From: Ciborinia camelliae
Taxonomy: Eukaryota; Ascomycota; Leotiomycetes; Helotiales; Sclerotiniaceae
Assembly: GCA_025890175.1 (NCBI GenBank)
Contig: JANPYM010000004.1
Location: forward strand, 1,867,134-1,931,133
Length of the DNA: 64,000 nucleotides
Direction of reading: 5' to 3'
Under the pieces are notes generated by a model. That model was not told where the DNA came from and made no database searches. It worked only from the letters and a program-made list of their open reading frames with translations. The position numbers and the translations under genes are program-made. Of the stretch, positions 11,152 to 22,836 are shown piece after piece; positions within the stretch are counted from its first letter, which is position 1, and the number at the start of each line of letters is the position of its first letter.

Positions 11152-14100
11152 ATGAGTTTTGGCTTTGGTATAGGCGACATCCTCGCGGTGATAGAGCTTG
11201 CCAAGAAGACACGAAAAGAATTTCTCGATGCACCAAGTCAGTTCAAAGATATTTCCGATGAGTAAGTTGTTCTAGTTGTATTTGAAATGACATTAACTTA
11301 TGAAACCATTTAGGGTGAGAAGCCTCAAGATTGCGCTTGAAGATATCGAAGACGAGCTATCAGTGCCAGAAATCGATGACAAACAGCAGAACGAACTAAA
11401 AGAAATCGTCGATGGCTGTCGTAATGTTCTCGAAAAACTACAGCAAACTCTAAACGCATATGGCGAGTTGAAATCAGACTCTAAGAGCTCGAGTTTGACG
11501 ATTCGGTCAACGGTCTCTTCTACAACTGCCTCTTCTACTTCAACGGTCTCTTCTACTTCAAGGGGCGTTCGGAAAAAGGTGAAAAGCATTTTGAAGAGGT
11601 TTGATTGGGATCCGGAGGATATCAAGGAACTTCGAAGTCGTATCGCGACAAATGTTGCCCTTCTGAATACTTTTCTTGGAAAAGTTACCCAGTAAGTATC
11701 ATCCCCTTGAGTAAGTTTTCGACTAATGTAATCTAGTAAAACATTACAAGAAATGAAGAACAGCGCGGATCAATTTTATGAGCGACAAGATATCAGAGTT
11801 CTCAATGAGGAATTTTCAACAATTCTTAATTGGCTTACCCCAATCGATTATGCTCCTCAACAGAACGACTTCATCAAGCGGCGACAAGAGGGAACAGGAC
11901 AGTGGCTTTTGGACTCTCCAGAATTCCATGAATGGGTAGAAATCGACAACCAGACATTGTTCTGTCAAGGCATTCCAGGAGCAGGCAAGACAATCCTTAC
12001 GTCAATCGTAGTAGAGGAGCTTACTACTCGGTTTCGAAACAACCCCAACATTGGTATTGCATATCTGTATTGCAATTTTCGACGCCAACAGGAGCAGCAA
12101 GTTGATGATTTACTATTAAGTCTTCTCAAACAGTTAGCTGAAGGTCAGCCTTCACCGCCAGACGCCGTGAAAAATCTTTATCAGCAGTACTCAGCCAATC
12201 GTTTACGACCATCATCAGATGAGATCTCGAAAACTCTCGAATCTGTATCGGCTATATATTCCAAAGTTTTTCTTATTGTTGATGCTCTTGATGAATGTCA
12301 AGCGACCGATGGTTGCCGAATGACATTTCTATCAGAAATTTTCAATCTTCAATCAAGATGCCAAATAAGCCTTTTGGTAACTTCAAGAGATATTCCAGAA
12401 ATCAACGAAAGATTCAATGAATCTATAAGTTTAGAAATCCGAGCAAGCAATGAAGATGTGGAGAGATACCTAGATGGACACATGTCCCAGCTACCTGGGC
12501 ATGTGCTTAAAAGTACGGAGCTGCAAGATGAAATCAAGACAGAAATCATTAAAGCAGTTGATGGAATGTATGTATCTCCTTATAAAGTTAGTGAGTTAAG
12601 CTTATATGTATATCTTCTAGGTTTCTGCTTGCAAAGCTTCATCTTGATTCTCTAAAAGGGAAACCCACCCGAAAGCGTACCCGGGAAGCTTTAAGAAAGC
12701 TCCCGACTGGATCCGATGCATACGATTTTGCATACAAAGACGCTATGGAGAGGATTGAAGGTCAACTTGAGGATGAAACAGATCTTGCGAAACAAGTTCT
12801 TTCGTGGATCACGTGTGCAAAAAGGCCTCTTACAACAGCAGAACTCCGGGAAGCGATTGCAGTGGAGATAAATGAATCAGAACTTGACGAAGAGAATTTC
12901 TCGGAAATCGACGCAATGGTTTCTGTATGTGCTGGATTGGTTACTGTTGATGATGAAAGTAATATCATCCGTTTAGTTCATTATACAACACAGGAATACT
13001 TTGATCGAACACAAAGCCATTGGTTCCCGAATGCAGAGACTGATATTACAACAATTTGCGTCACCTATCTCTCATTCGACGTTTTTGACGGATTTTGTCC
13101 AACAGAAGCCGAATTTAAGGAGAGATTACGATCAAATCGGTTCTTCGATTACGCCACAAATAATTGGGCTCATCATGCTCGTAAGGCTTCAGTTTCAAAT
13201 CAAGCATTAAAACAGGCGATCTTAAGATTTCTTGGAAGCAAAGCCAAGGTTGATGCCTCATCGGAAGGAATATCGGCCGAGGTCCAATATTATTCCCCCA
13301 CCCAGAACATTTCCAGCACGATAACAGGAGTACATCTAACAGCATACTTTGGAGCTGAAAATGTTTTGCAGCTACTACTCGATACAGGCGAATTCCAAGT
13401 AGATTCGAAAGATAATGAACGAAAAAATATGGATTATTATGGTTATTTTCATTATATCGGTTATCGTGGTCGAACGCCACTTTCGTATGCTGCGGAGAAT
13501 GGCCATGATACAATTGTCAAGCTTTTGCTTGATACAGGCAAAATCGATATCAATTCGATGGATTATAATCAGCGAACATCACTTTCGTATGCTGCGGAGA
13601 AAAGCCATTATACAATCGTGAAGCTTTTTCTTGATACAGGCAAAGTCGATATCGATTTACGTGATATTTATGGTCGAACGCCATTTTATTATGCTGCTAT
13701 GGATGGCCATGAAGGAATAGTGAAGTTTTTATTTGATACAGGCAAAATCGAGATCGATTCAGAGGATTCTGAAGGCAGAACACCTTTTTTATATGCAATT
13801 GAAGAAGGGCATAAAGAAATAGTGAAGTTTTTATTTGATACAGGCAAAATCGAGGTCGATTCAAAGGATTCCTATGGCAGAACACCTTTTTCATATGCAG
13901 CTGAACAAGGGCATGAAGGAATAGTGAAGTTTTTATTTGATACAGGCAAAATCGAGGTCGATTCAAAGGATTCTCATGACAGAACACCTTTTTTATATGT
14001 TGTCATGAATGGCTATAAGGAAATAGTGAAGTTTTTATTTGATACAGGCAAAATCGAGGTCGATTCGAAGGATTCTTTTGGCAGAACACCTCTTTCATTT

Positions 14101-14511
14101 GCTGCTAGATTGGGGGAGGAAGCAGTGGTGAGGTACTTGCTCGATATTTGTAAAGCTGAGATCGATTTGGCGGATTGCTATAATCAAACGCCACTCTTTT
14201 GGGCTGCTAAAAGGCGGTACAAGGGAGTAGTGGAGTTGTTAGTCGAGAAAGGCGCTAATCTAGATATTGTTCCTTTACGCAATGAAGATTGGGAGTACGA
14301 TCATCGCAGTATCCGGGAACTAATAGATGCAAATTATGATGAAGAAGATGATGAAGAGGATGATGAAGAGGATGATGAAGAGGATGATGGAGAGGATGAT
14401 GGAGAGGATGATGGAGAGGATGATGGAGAGGATGATGGAGAGGATGATGGAGAGGATGATGGAGAGGATGATGGAGAGGATGATGAAGAGGATGATGGAA
14501 TTATACATTAA
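11152..14511 (+). CDS. NACHT-ankyrin NLR (STAND) protein
   Basis: Fungal NOD-like receptor, probably a cytosolic non-self or heterokaryon-incompatibility sensor by family analogy. Exons 11152-11261, 11314-11691, 11737-12567 and 12621-14511 give 1069 residues. Order: a helical N-terminal signalling region ([19 protein letters not shown], residues 1-160) with a Ser/Thr-rich linker; NACHT NTPase with Walker A GIPGAGKT (about 240-247) and Walker [10 protein letters not shown] (about 340-348); a winged-helix-like stretch ([20 protein letters not shown]); ankyrin repeats (about 675-1000); and an acidic EEDD/GEDD tail. Four consecutive 102-bp ankyrin units share an almost identical core. I cannot name the N-terminal domain with certainty. 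The gene looks intact. Confidence 0.92.
13720..14127 (+). repeat. 102-bp near-identical ankyrin-coding units
   Basis: The string starting GTGAAGTTTTTATTTGATAC begins at 13720, 13822, 13924 and 14026, exactly 102 bp (34 codons) apart. The units are nearly identical at DNA level for about 50 bp and differ mostly in the codons just after GRTPF. Neighbouring ankyrin units upstream are much more diverged. Confidence 0.9.
14338..14500 (+). repeat. Coding 12-bp minisatellite (acidic tail)
   Basis: About 13.5 tandem copies of a 12-bp unit, GAGGATGATGGA or GAGGATGATGAA, in frame, encoding EEDD/GEDD. The copies fall into a block ending in GAA, then a uniform block ending in GGA, then one GAA copy, which suggests expansion by slippage. 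Confidence 0.95.
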
Positions 14512-15589
14512 TTATTTGAGATGCGTGGAGGTCGGTCTATGAAGAGGGGGTAAAAATTGGTTGAATGAGTGCCTTCTTGATATGCTTTGGCTTGGCTTGG
14601 GTGTTTACTGGGTGATTCTATTTGCTTCGTTATTAGTTAGGATATTCACACCCTCATGTGTTCTTCATTCTTGATCTCTTCATCTTTTCAGTTGCCGCGA
14701 GTTTATTATATGATATCATGGAAGATACTTCATTTTTGATCTTCAAATTTCAAACATCTTCGACTACTTGATGTAGTGTGGAATAAATACAATTCAGTGA
14801 TCTCCATGGACATGATGCATACTGATGAGAAGAGAGTCAAGATAGTCATGGAAGAACAACTCTTTGCCAGATAAGAACAGACAAGCTATAGTATCCAAAC
14901 ATAACAGCTTCACAGAAACCAAAGATGGATGGCCGGTAGTTCATATTGGTTAACTTGACTGTGTTTGTAGTTGTTGGATAAATCACGTGCCTACGGCACG
15001 CAAGCGCATGCGGCGCTACCGCGCTAGCGGGCTTATATAGTTGATCTGTAGCATAGTTTTTAGAACTTCGAGCCAAATACACTGCATACTATAGTACATT
15101 TGTTCTCCATCGCCCATGGTGATTCCAACAGTAGTTTTGATGGCTGTAGCCCGGCCCCATGGTGAAAAATTCCAACCGGGGAATATTTTACATACAAGCT
15201 TGAGTTGAGACAACAGAAATCATAACAGAGCATAAATATATTCTCCTTCAATCGACTCTTGGACCATGGTGATAGTTCATATTCAGACAATATTCAGTTA
15301 GTTTGTTTGGCATACCGTGTCCCAAAAAAAATCGAGTCAATATAGCTTACTAACAGATCAAAATTGAAGGAAATAAATGATCGCCTCCTATTGATAAAAA
15401 AGAAACCCATCATTCATAACTTCTTCCATGTAGAGCCATCATATGATCACTCTCGCCGCTTCTTTCACCACCCTAAATCCAACATAAAAAGCAGTATGAA
15501 ATCGAACCATTCCACTATATAATATCAGTCAGAAATATCCCATACCACGAATTCTGGGAATGGAATTGGTTACCTTGTCCCTCAATCAT
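14512..15589. other. Intergenic region with a small GC island
   Basis: No supported gene. About 14985-15032 is a GC-rich patch in AT-rich DNA, with GTGCC-TAC-GGCAC and CGCTAGCG dyads. The rest is AT-rich 3' flank of the NLR gene. Confidence 0.45.
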
Positions 15590-17224
15590 GAAGCTCGCAC
15601 ATCATTCCATAATAACACCAATTTCCCTGATATGGGGCCACTCTTCATCATCCAACTCGGTGTCTTCTTGCTCCTTTTTCATGTACATTACTTCTCTCGC
15701 ATCATGCCGCTTTCTTACGAATCTTGAAGCACGAGTGACTGGCAAACAGCCATCTAACGAACAAGCGCAAGGGCAGTATTCCTGGCAGTTTGGAAAGAAA
15801 TTTCTTGGTCATTTCCGCACATTCTTTTGACATGCTCATGAGCAAAAGCTCTGGTATTATGACCTTCTCGCGATATTACCATAGATATTTACACATAGTA
15901 TCTCCTACGACATGTGACAATCTTTGGTCGGTCTCATAGTGTGACATGGAATAATCTCAGCCTTTCTCAAACGATCATTGTGGCATTTTAGAACTTCCCA
16001 TGGGTCAAAAGCTCGTACCCAAAGTTGAGAATAGCGGCGCTTGGAAACAGACATGAAAAATATATCTACCAAATGGGCGTTGGCGTACGCATCAATGTGG
16101 AAAACCCCAGTCTGTCGTAAGATCTCTGCTGATTCTGAAGTCAAATTCTTATTATGATATACAGTATTTGACTGTGACTGTAGGCTTGGAAGTAACATGA
16201 GATCTTGTTTCTCACTGCATAACTACAGAAAAAAGCATAGGTGTGCAACATGAACATCAAGTTGTCGATCGGGTTCCAACAAGGCTAAGAAACGGGGTGA
16301 TTTGGTACCGAGTGATAAGACCAGTAAGCAAGAGTCATTCTCATCGGTCTACTAAAACATATCTTTTTGGGAGTGGGGCCCCGGGACAGCCCGGCATAAA
16401 ACTCTGAGAATAATTCTGGTCCGACTCGAAACATAGAATGCTATGATTTCCAAGAACTCTGACACACTCTAGGCATTTTCCCTTACTGCAAAAAAGATTG
16501 TGGCCCTGTTGAGATTTGCCCCTCCTCTCAGAAATATCAAAAGACTTTGTGAATATGCATAGGCTACATCCAGTTGATATTCTGTAATGACAAATTGAAG
16601 TTCTCTAACACTACATTCAGACCCTCTGCTTTGAGCTTAAACTGGACAATTTCCTTATTAAAGTTGTTGCATTCAAAACAATATGATATCATACCTTGTG
16701 AAATAGAAAAACCACACCGATGACATTGTTGGCGGTCGAGAATGGATGGCCCATCTTGGTCTGGGTGGTTAGTGTAACTCAGATTAAGAGCTTTCCATAG
16801 AAGACACAGAACAGTTTGTCTATCACAAGACACCATGACATACCAACTTCGAGTCTAGGATGGAATGGTGCTAGGTGTAAAACATGGGCAGAGCCCTGGC
16901 TAGTGAGTCCATGACTAAGATATTGCACTGCCTGATCCGTGCAACACTTGAGATGCGGCTTTCCGTACTCTGTAGCCATTAGACGCCCGACTGAAGTTGT
17001 GGGTTTCACCGAGAGCCTTCCTGTGCTTCAAGGCTATAGGCGTAGACTGCTTTAATCGCCCAATGGCAATTCTCCCAACAATGCAGATGAGATCCAAAAT
17101 CAGCAAAGCTTTGCCTATGAACATGATAGCACAACAGGAAGGAGCAGCAATTTTTCGAATACGCCATGCAATTTGGACCAAGAAAGATCTTAACCGTTGG
17201 ACGAAGAGACCGCAGCGCTTGCAT
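15590..17224 (-). pseudogene. Relic of a fungal Cys-motif ankyrin-family protein
   Basis: Minus-strand fragments in several frames. At about 15800-15610 the translation contains NCQEYCPCACSLDGCLP and then a basic/acidic helix ending DDEEWPHIREIGVIME and a stop; this CxCxCSxxGCLP signature is known to me from the C-terminal part of many fungal ankyrin proteins. Upstream are the frames 16198-15905 (ILRQTGVFHIDAYANAHL...) and 16836-16564 with a CHRCGF...YCFEC pair that could bind zinc, and 17181-16915. No single open frame or clean set of splice sites links them, so I read it as degraded. A multi-exon gene poorly resolved by eye remains possible. Confidence 0.4.
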
Positions 17225-17842
17225 TAACCTCAGAGCCAGAGCCCAATGGCTATTATTAATGTGTCACAGAACTTAACACTGCCTAGCAGCAAGGGTTGAG
17301 GCTTTAGACCCCCTCCGAGTTCCAGATATCATATGGTATCGATGGAAGGCAAGAAATATGCCGTACAACATTGCTAACTTGCAGAGTGCATGGAGTATCG
17401 TTATTGAGTATTGATGACAATGGGAAGCTGGAAAGGACCAGGTTCATTCTTCTACTCGTATCTCAGACGTTGAATTCGAGTAACACATCGCACCTATATT
17501 TTCCCATTGTGAGACGGTATAAACTTTCATGGATGAGGTCATAATAACTACTCACGCGGTGAGATATTGTAGTCGGGGGGTTACGATATTTAATAAGGGA
17601 GCATCAGCAATTAGTTTGATTTTTTTGGTGTAACAGCTCCCGGTGAGTATCACCAAACTTTTGCAACTCCGAAGAAAACCATACAATTAAACTGATCCAA
17701 TTTTAACTTTCAAATTCCTTTATCGCGATCAGGGGTAAAAGAACCCCTGATTACCCCACTTCGGGCTGTTTCCACACTAATTCTAGGACCCTGATCATCA
17801 TCAACCTCACCAAACAAATCAAACAACCACGACTTTCCTCCA
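17225..17842. other. Intergenic region, promoter side of GH18 gene
   Basis: About 0.6 kb with no gene seen. The last 100 bp are pyrimidine-rich and lead to the ATG at 17843. Confidence 0.45.
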
Positions 17843-18923
17843 ATGCCTCCTATTCCGATCCCTACAAGTCCTCGAATCGTCATTTATTATCAGACGCAAC
17901 ATCATCCCGATGGCAGATCATGTTCTATACTACCTATTATCACAAAGCCAAATATTGCGGTAACACATGTAAACGTCGCGGCAATCCATCTCAATGATCC
18001 CCCGGGAAATATAACTCTTGTATGTCTGCCACACTTCTCCCACAAGCATAGATGCTAACAAATGAAAGAACGACCATGTACCTCACAATGAACGATACGT
18101 TACCATGTGGGCGGAACTCCGAATCCTCCAAGCTTCCGGAATAAAAGTGATGGGGATGCTTGGTGGGGCCGCCAAAGGTTCATTTACTCGACTCGACCAA
18201 GACGACGCTACATTCGAACTCTACTACATTCCTCTGCGGAACCTCATTCGCGAACGCGGTCTTGATGGTTTAGATTTGGATGTTGAGGAAGAGATGTCTC
18301 TTGCTGGAATAATACGATTGATCGATCGATTGAAGGCGGATTTTGGTTCGGGATTTATCCTTACACTTGCGCCTGTGGCTGCGGCCCTGATATCTGATCG
18401 CCCGGAACATAATTTAAGTGGGTTTAATTATGAGGCGTTAGAGGTGATGAGAGGGAGTAGTATTGCTTGGTATAATACCCAATTTTACTGCGGATGGGGC
18501 GATATGAGTAAGACGGCCGGATATGATATGATGATGATGAGGGGATGGCCTGCACATAAAGTAGTGGTGGGTATGGTTACCAATCCGGGGAATGGTAATG
18601 GCTGGGTAGCTTTTGAGATACTGCGAGAGGTGCTTATCAGTCTGAAGCTAAGATACCCCACATTTGGCGGTGTTATGGGTTGGGAATACTTCAATTCTCT
18701 ACCAGGTGATCGAGATAGGCCGTGGGAGTGGGCAGCTTGGATGACCAGGGTTCTTGTTGATAAATTGCCTTTACCTGCATCTTCGGGTACAAGTACGAGT
18801 ACGAGTATTGTTGTCGAGAAGCAAAAACCGCTGGTGAGCAGGAGTGTGGATGATGACCTCAATGGGGATGCACCTCTACCTTCGGAATTTGAATATCATT
18901 CCGAGGGTCTTTTAGAAGATTAA
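17843..18923 (+). CDS. Glycoside hydrolase family 18 chitinase-like protein
   Basis: GH18 enzyme that would cleave beta-1,4-GlcNAc links in chitin or related glycans by substrate-assisted catalysis. Exons 17843-18019 and 18069-18923 (GTATGT donor, TGCTAACA branch site) give 343 residues. The DxxDxDxE catalytic strand is intact as DGLDLDVEE, with the acid Glu at about residue 132. Also seen: RIVIYYQTQH (first strand), MGMLGGAAKGSF, SIAWYNTQFYCGWG and GGVMGWEYFNS (last strand with the conserved Trp). There is no signal peptide, so it is likely intracellular or secreted by an unusual route. The C-terminal 60 residues after VLVDKLPLP are Ser/Thr-rich and look disordered. Confidence 0.92.
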
Positions 18924-19487
18924 TGATACCCTGTTTCTTGCCTACCTAGTCAGAATTCTAAAATAGATTTTACTTTCATGTTGCGGTATTTCACGCGGCG
19001 AAATCAATTGTCATAAGTATTGCAACCCCATGAAGGATTCATCAGTGTGCTCCTATATCTATACTTTCAATCTTTCTTCTGTCAATTTATCTATCAGAGG
19101 ATAGAATGCCAATGTATAAAATAGAGCTAGAGAAGAAGGTTCCTTGGTACCAGGCGATATGGTCAAATAGGTGAAGTATATTTGATGTTTACCAATTATC
19201 GGAACTAGTGGCTGTGGAGATGTTCGTCATCCATGTTGAGTTGAGAGTAAACCTGGTGAAGTTTTCAGGGATCTTGGTGATTTTTTGTTTGGGCAAGAGT
19301 GGACAGATTTCTTTTTTTGTTTTTGAGTCATTGATATTTAGAGTCATCAACGGTGCTGTCGTTACCATGTGGAACATTCCTCGATGGCCTGTCACCTATG
19401 TAGACCCGTGTTTTCATTCTACAACTTTCCATCACATCTTGAGGACAGTAGATAATTTATTGCAAACCTCGATCTACCGCATCAACA
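18924..19487. other. Intergenic region between GH18 and hypothetical gene
   Basis: Plus-strand frames (19208-19609, 19370 onward) overlap the start of the next gene out of frame and lack domains. An upstream exon of the next gene could hide here, but I cannot support one. Confidence 0.4.
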
Positions 19488-20558
19488 ATGTACTCAAGAC
19501 CCAGAGGACCGCTACCAATATTGGTAGAATACCAATCTATCCTATGGTATTTACGAGATTATGTTGTTTACGATGGTTACTCATGGCGAGGACTCATCAC
19601 CCAAGATGAATTCGATCAAGTGGTTTCAAGGATTCGATTCTCAGAACATCAGAGACTTGATAGGCATAAGGTTGTTGATGGACAGGTTGTGCGTGTCGCT
19701 GAGAATATGCCGGCTGCTCAGTTTGAGTATATCGTCGATCTGAGGGTTTGGGAATACTTTTGTGAGGAACTGATGCATCCTGTGGTGTCATATTACCCGT
19801 GTGCTAATATATGGAATTGTACAGTCTTGGATGATGGCACAGGGAGAGTGATCAATTTGCCGGGAGTGATTCTTGATAGAGGGTTTGGAGAGTGTTGGCA
19901 AGCACAGATTGATAGTAGGAGGGAGGCTGCTGGGGGTTTGAGTCCTTATCACCAAGGAATCCAGTTCGCAGCTGCTAGTCATCGAGAATCTTTGGCTCAA
20001 CAGCAACAGCATCAACGCCCATCTCGACAGCAAACACATCCAGTTCAACAACGCCCATCCCCACAGAAACAGTCACTTCATGTCCAACAACAACCACAAC
20101 TAGTTCAAGAACAGCAATTCCCAGCCCAGCAACAGCAACAGCAACTACAGAAGTTTCAAAAGATGATTGAAGTTATACGAAGGGAACCTTTCGTAACCAA
20201 GGACCAACATGCCTTGATCAAGAAGATCTACGAGCTTCAAAAGAAGGAGCAAGCTCCCATCGGACCTGAATACGCCCTAGTGAAGGCACAATTGGAGAAA
20301 GTGCAGTCAAGTATCATAAGCCAGGTAAGTCGTCGGATGAACAAAGCAAGCATATAAAATGCAGGCAGAGAGGGAATAGCAGGCGATTTGCGAAGTGATA
20401 CTAACTAATGTGAATAGACAAGAGAGGAAGAAGAAGCGCTCGAGATGAAGGTCAAACGATTGGAGGATGAGTTTCATGATGGTATTGCTGTTATTCGTGA
20501 TGAGATCATTACATTGCAGAAGAAGGTTTTGAGAATGAATGGGATTGTTATCAATTGA
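19488..20558 (+). CDS. Hypothetical protein with N-terminal shared domain and Gln-rich middle
   Basis: 325 residues, exons 19488-20324 and 20418-20558, joined through a GTAAGT...ATACTAACTAATGTGAATAG intron. I do not recognise a named family. The first ~110 residues (YQSIL...LITQDEFDQVV...FEYIVDLRVWEYFCEEL) are laid out like the start of the gene at 47147 (YQSVL...VTVDEF...YIQFLIDRETWETFC), so the two likely share a domain. Next comes a Gln/Pro/His-rich stretch with short polyQ runs (residues about 170-225), then a charged helical C-terminus (EEEEALEMKVKRLEDEFHDG) likely to form a coiled coil. The start is uncertain; the ATG at 19488 gives a length before the YQS block similar to the relative. 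Confidence 0.75.
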
Positions 20559-21203
20559 AATTGATTCACAGAAGAGTGAGAAAGGAATCAAAAGTTTGCC
20601 TCTTGTTTTATGCAAAGACATATACAATTTATGTTTTTGAACTATCATTTTTCTCTTTTTGTTGTACCTTGAGTTGTTGTTCGATGTATCAAAGCCCGGT
20701 CAAGGATGAAGAATGGGAGTTTTCATATATGAGGTATTGAGGTATCTATAGTTAAACAATCGGATCGGAGCTCAACGTTGAGTATCAAAACAATGTCGAT
20801 GATTAAAGTTTTAAGTTTGAAAAGAACCGCTGAAGAATTATGGCTCAGTGGTATTTTCTTGAGGATGGGGAGGATTGGATTGGATTGGCTGGCCATAACT
20901 TTCATCTGTTCCATGTGAGATCATTTATTGAGTCTCATGAGAAGAGAACATCTCCAAGAAAGATTGAGTGCTTACTAATAATTAGGCACCTAGGTATTCT
21001 CAATTGAATAGTCAATATCCCAACCGGTGAATTGACATCGATGCCTGCCCAGGTGGAGTTGGGATCGAGTTTTTCCTAATCGAGCTAGTCTGCAAGCACA
21101 TGTCCATCTTTTATTTCTTTCAATAAATATTCTTCTTCAATATTCTGTACAAGACTTCTATGTCAATACATCTCTATCTTGTTAAAAAACAAAATCAATC
21201 AAG
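20559..21203. other. Intergenic region
   Basis: About 0.65 kb, no gene seen. It is AT-rich, and the last 150 bp carry pyrimidine-rich promoter-like sequence before the ATG at 21204. Confidence 0.45.
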
Positions 21204-22247
21204 ATGGCGGTTCTGTCAGTTCCTACTTTGGATCCGGTAAAGATTGAGATGCTGGATCGTTATTTGAACATCATGTGTGAACAGTGGGTGTTCTTTTCAG
21301 CACTTTAGTATCGCATCTCTAACCCGTTCACTTTAGAAGAAATCAACTCGAGGCATCGACAGTATCTGCAATCGAAGTACCTGAACCAGAGCAAGATCAC
21401 GAAGAAACTTGTAAGTTCTTTTCCTTATGGACAATTCCTATGCGGAAAATAACTAACCTTGTATCCAGGGTCAAGCATTTTGGACGTCGAAGAAAATTAT
21501 TTAAAGACTCCAATCATACCAACAGAGTTCACCCGCTTCTCTGAGCTTCCAGGAAAGGTTCGTCGTCTCATCTGGCATTTCGCTCGTCCTGAGGCACGTT
21601 ACATCAAGATTCGAGAATCCAGATGGGGTGAGACGCTCTATTCGCGTGCACCAATTCCGGCTATGCTTCACACCTGTCAAGAGTCAAGAAAGGTGGCTTT
21701 GAAGTGGTACGATTTGTCATTTGCGAGGGATCCTTCAATGGGGTTCTGGGACAGGGCAACGCTGAAAAGGCTCACGGAAGAAGCATTGACTCGACCAAGC
21801 AAGCCAACGATTTACTTCGATTGGGAGCGCGATGGTGTATACTCCCAATGCACACGTTGTAATGGTAATAAAATGAGCTGTCGACATTCACCACTTTCGT
21901 TTGACTTCCTCAGAGTCAAACGCGTAGCATTTGAAGGGCCTCTTTCTGTCAAACCGTTTTACAAGATTTCCTTGTGTTTTCGCGCGGTGGAAAGTATTAT
22001 ACTTATCCGAGGAAGAAGTGCTATTAGACGCAGGGCAGTTTCACCTTCCGAATTCATACCTGTTGATAAGAAGTTTGAGTGGGAGGGTGAAGATTTATTG
22101 GAGACATGTCTGGAAGCGATTCGGAATAAAGCACCTGGCTCCGAGGCGATCAAAGGTATCAAGTCAGTCCAGAGAATGACATTGATGGATATCAACCCGA
22201 CAGAGGTTGTCGATAGAACTGGTAGAAGCACTTGGCCATGTCGCTGA
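21204..22247 (+). CDS. 2EXR-domain protein
   Basis: 310 residues from exons 21204-21283, 21337-21410 and 21469-22247; the frame is kept through both introns (joins CEQ-RNQLEAS and EETW-SSILDVEE). A short acidic N-terminus precedes a 2EXR domain, recognised from FTRFSELPGKVRRLIWHFA, the RYIKIRES strand, the IPAMLHTCQESRKVALKWY helix and the IYFDWERDGVY strand. A CTRCNGNKMSCRH segment (residues about 200-212) could bind a metal. 2EXR proteins are greatly expanded in fungi and of unknown function. It is a distant relative of the genes at 34.2 and 39.2 kb, but with a different gene structure. Confidence 0.88.
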
Positions 22248-22836
22248 TTATTTTCAAGCTAGCGGCAGTGGGAATATGGGTATAGGTACGGAGTATGGAT
22301 ATCGCAATGCGCGAATCGCGATATTCAAGGGGTTAACTCTCCTGGGAAACAATTGCTATCTGACAAGATTTGAAGGAATGGCTTTTTTCAATGATCAAAC
22401 ATAAACATCCAACTGATGATTAATTTGATATAATGAATTTATGACTTGCCATAGATTTGTAATTTTCTCGCCATTCGCTTTCATCGCTTATATAAACCCC
22501 GCGGCAATAAGACCTTGCTACATGTAAGAGGAGATGGATTTAAAATCTTCAATATCCGCGGAGAGTAAGAATTCAAAATAAAAGAGCCGAGAATATAAAC
22601 CTACCTTACATCCCATTCTTTTAAATCTTCAAGTTCAAGAATTTCTTCATTTCATCATTCTTCGAAGCATAACACTAACTCACGATCACAGTTTACTACT
22701 ACTCACGTTCTACTTCGGGCATTTAACTCTCTATCCCGATATATACCCTGTCTGACAGATATCACATTCCTACTCTATCTCACATCACACAAACATCGTT
22801 AAACATAACAAAAGACCATACAAACTAAACTCAAAA
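22248..22836. other. Intergenic region, promoter of hydrolase gene
   Basis: About 0.6 kb, no gene. 22600-22836 is pyrimidine-rich with CTCACATCACACAAAC-type sequence and ACATAAC/AAACTAAAC before the ATG, a typical fungal leader. Confidence 0.5.
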
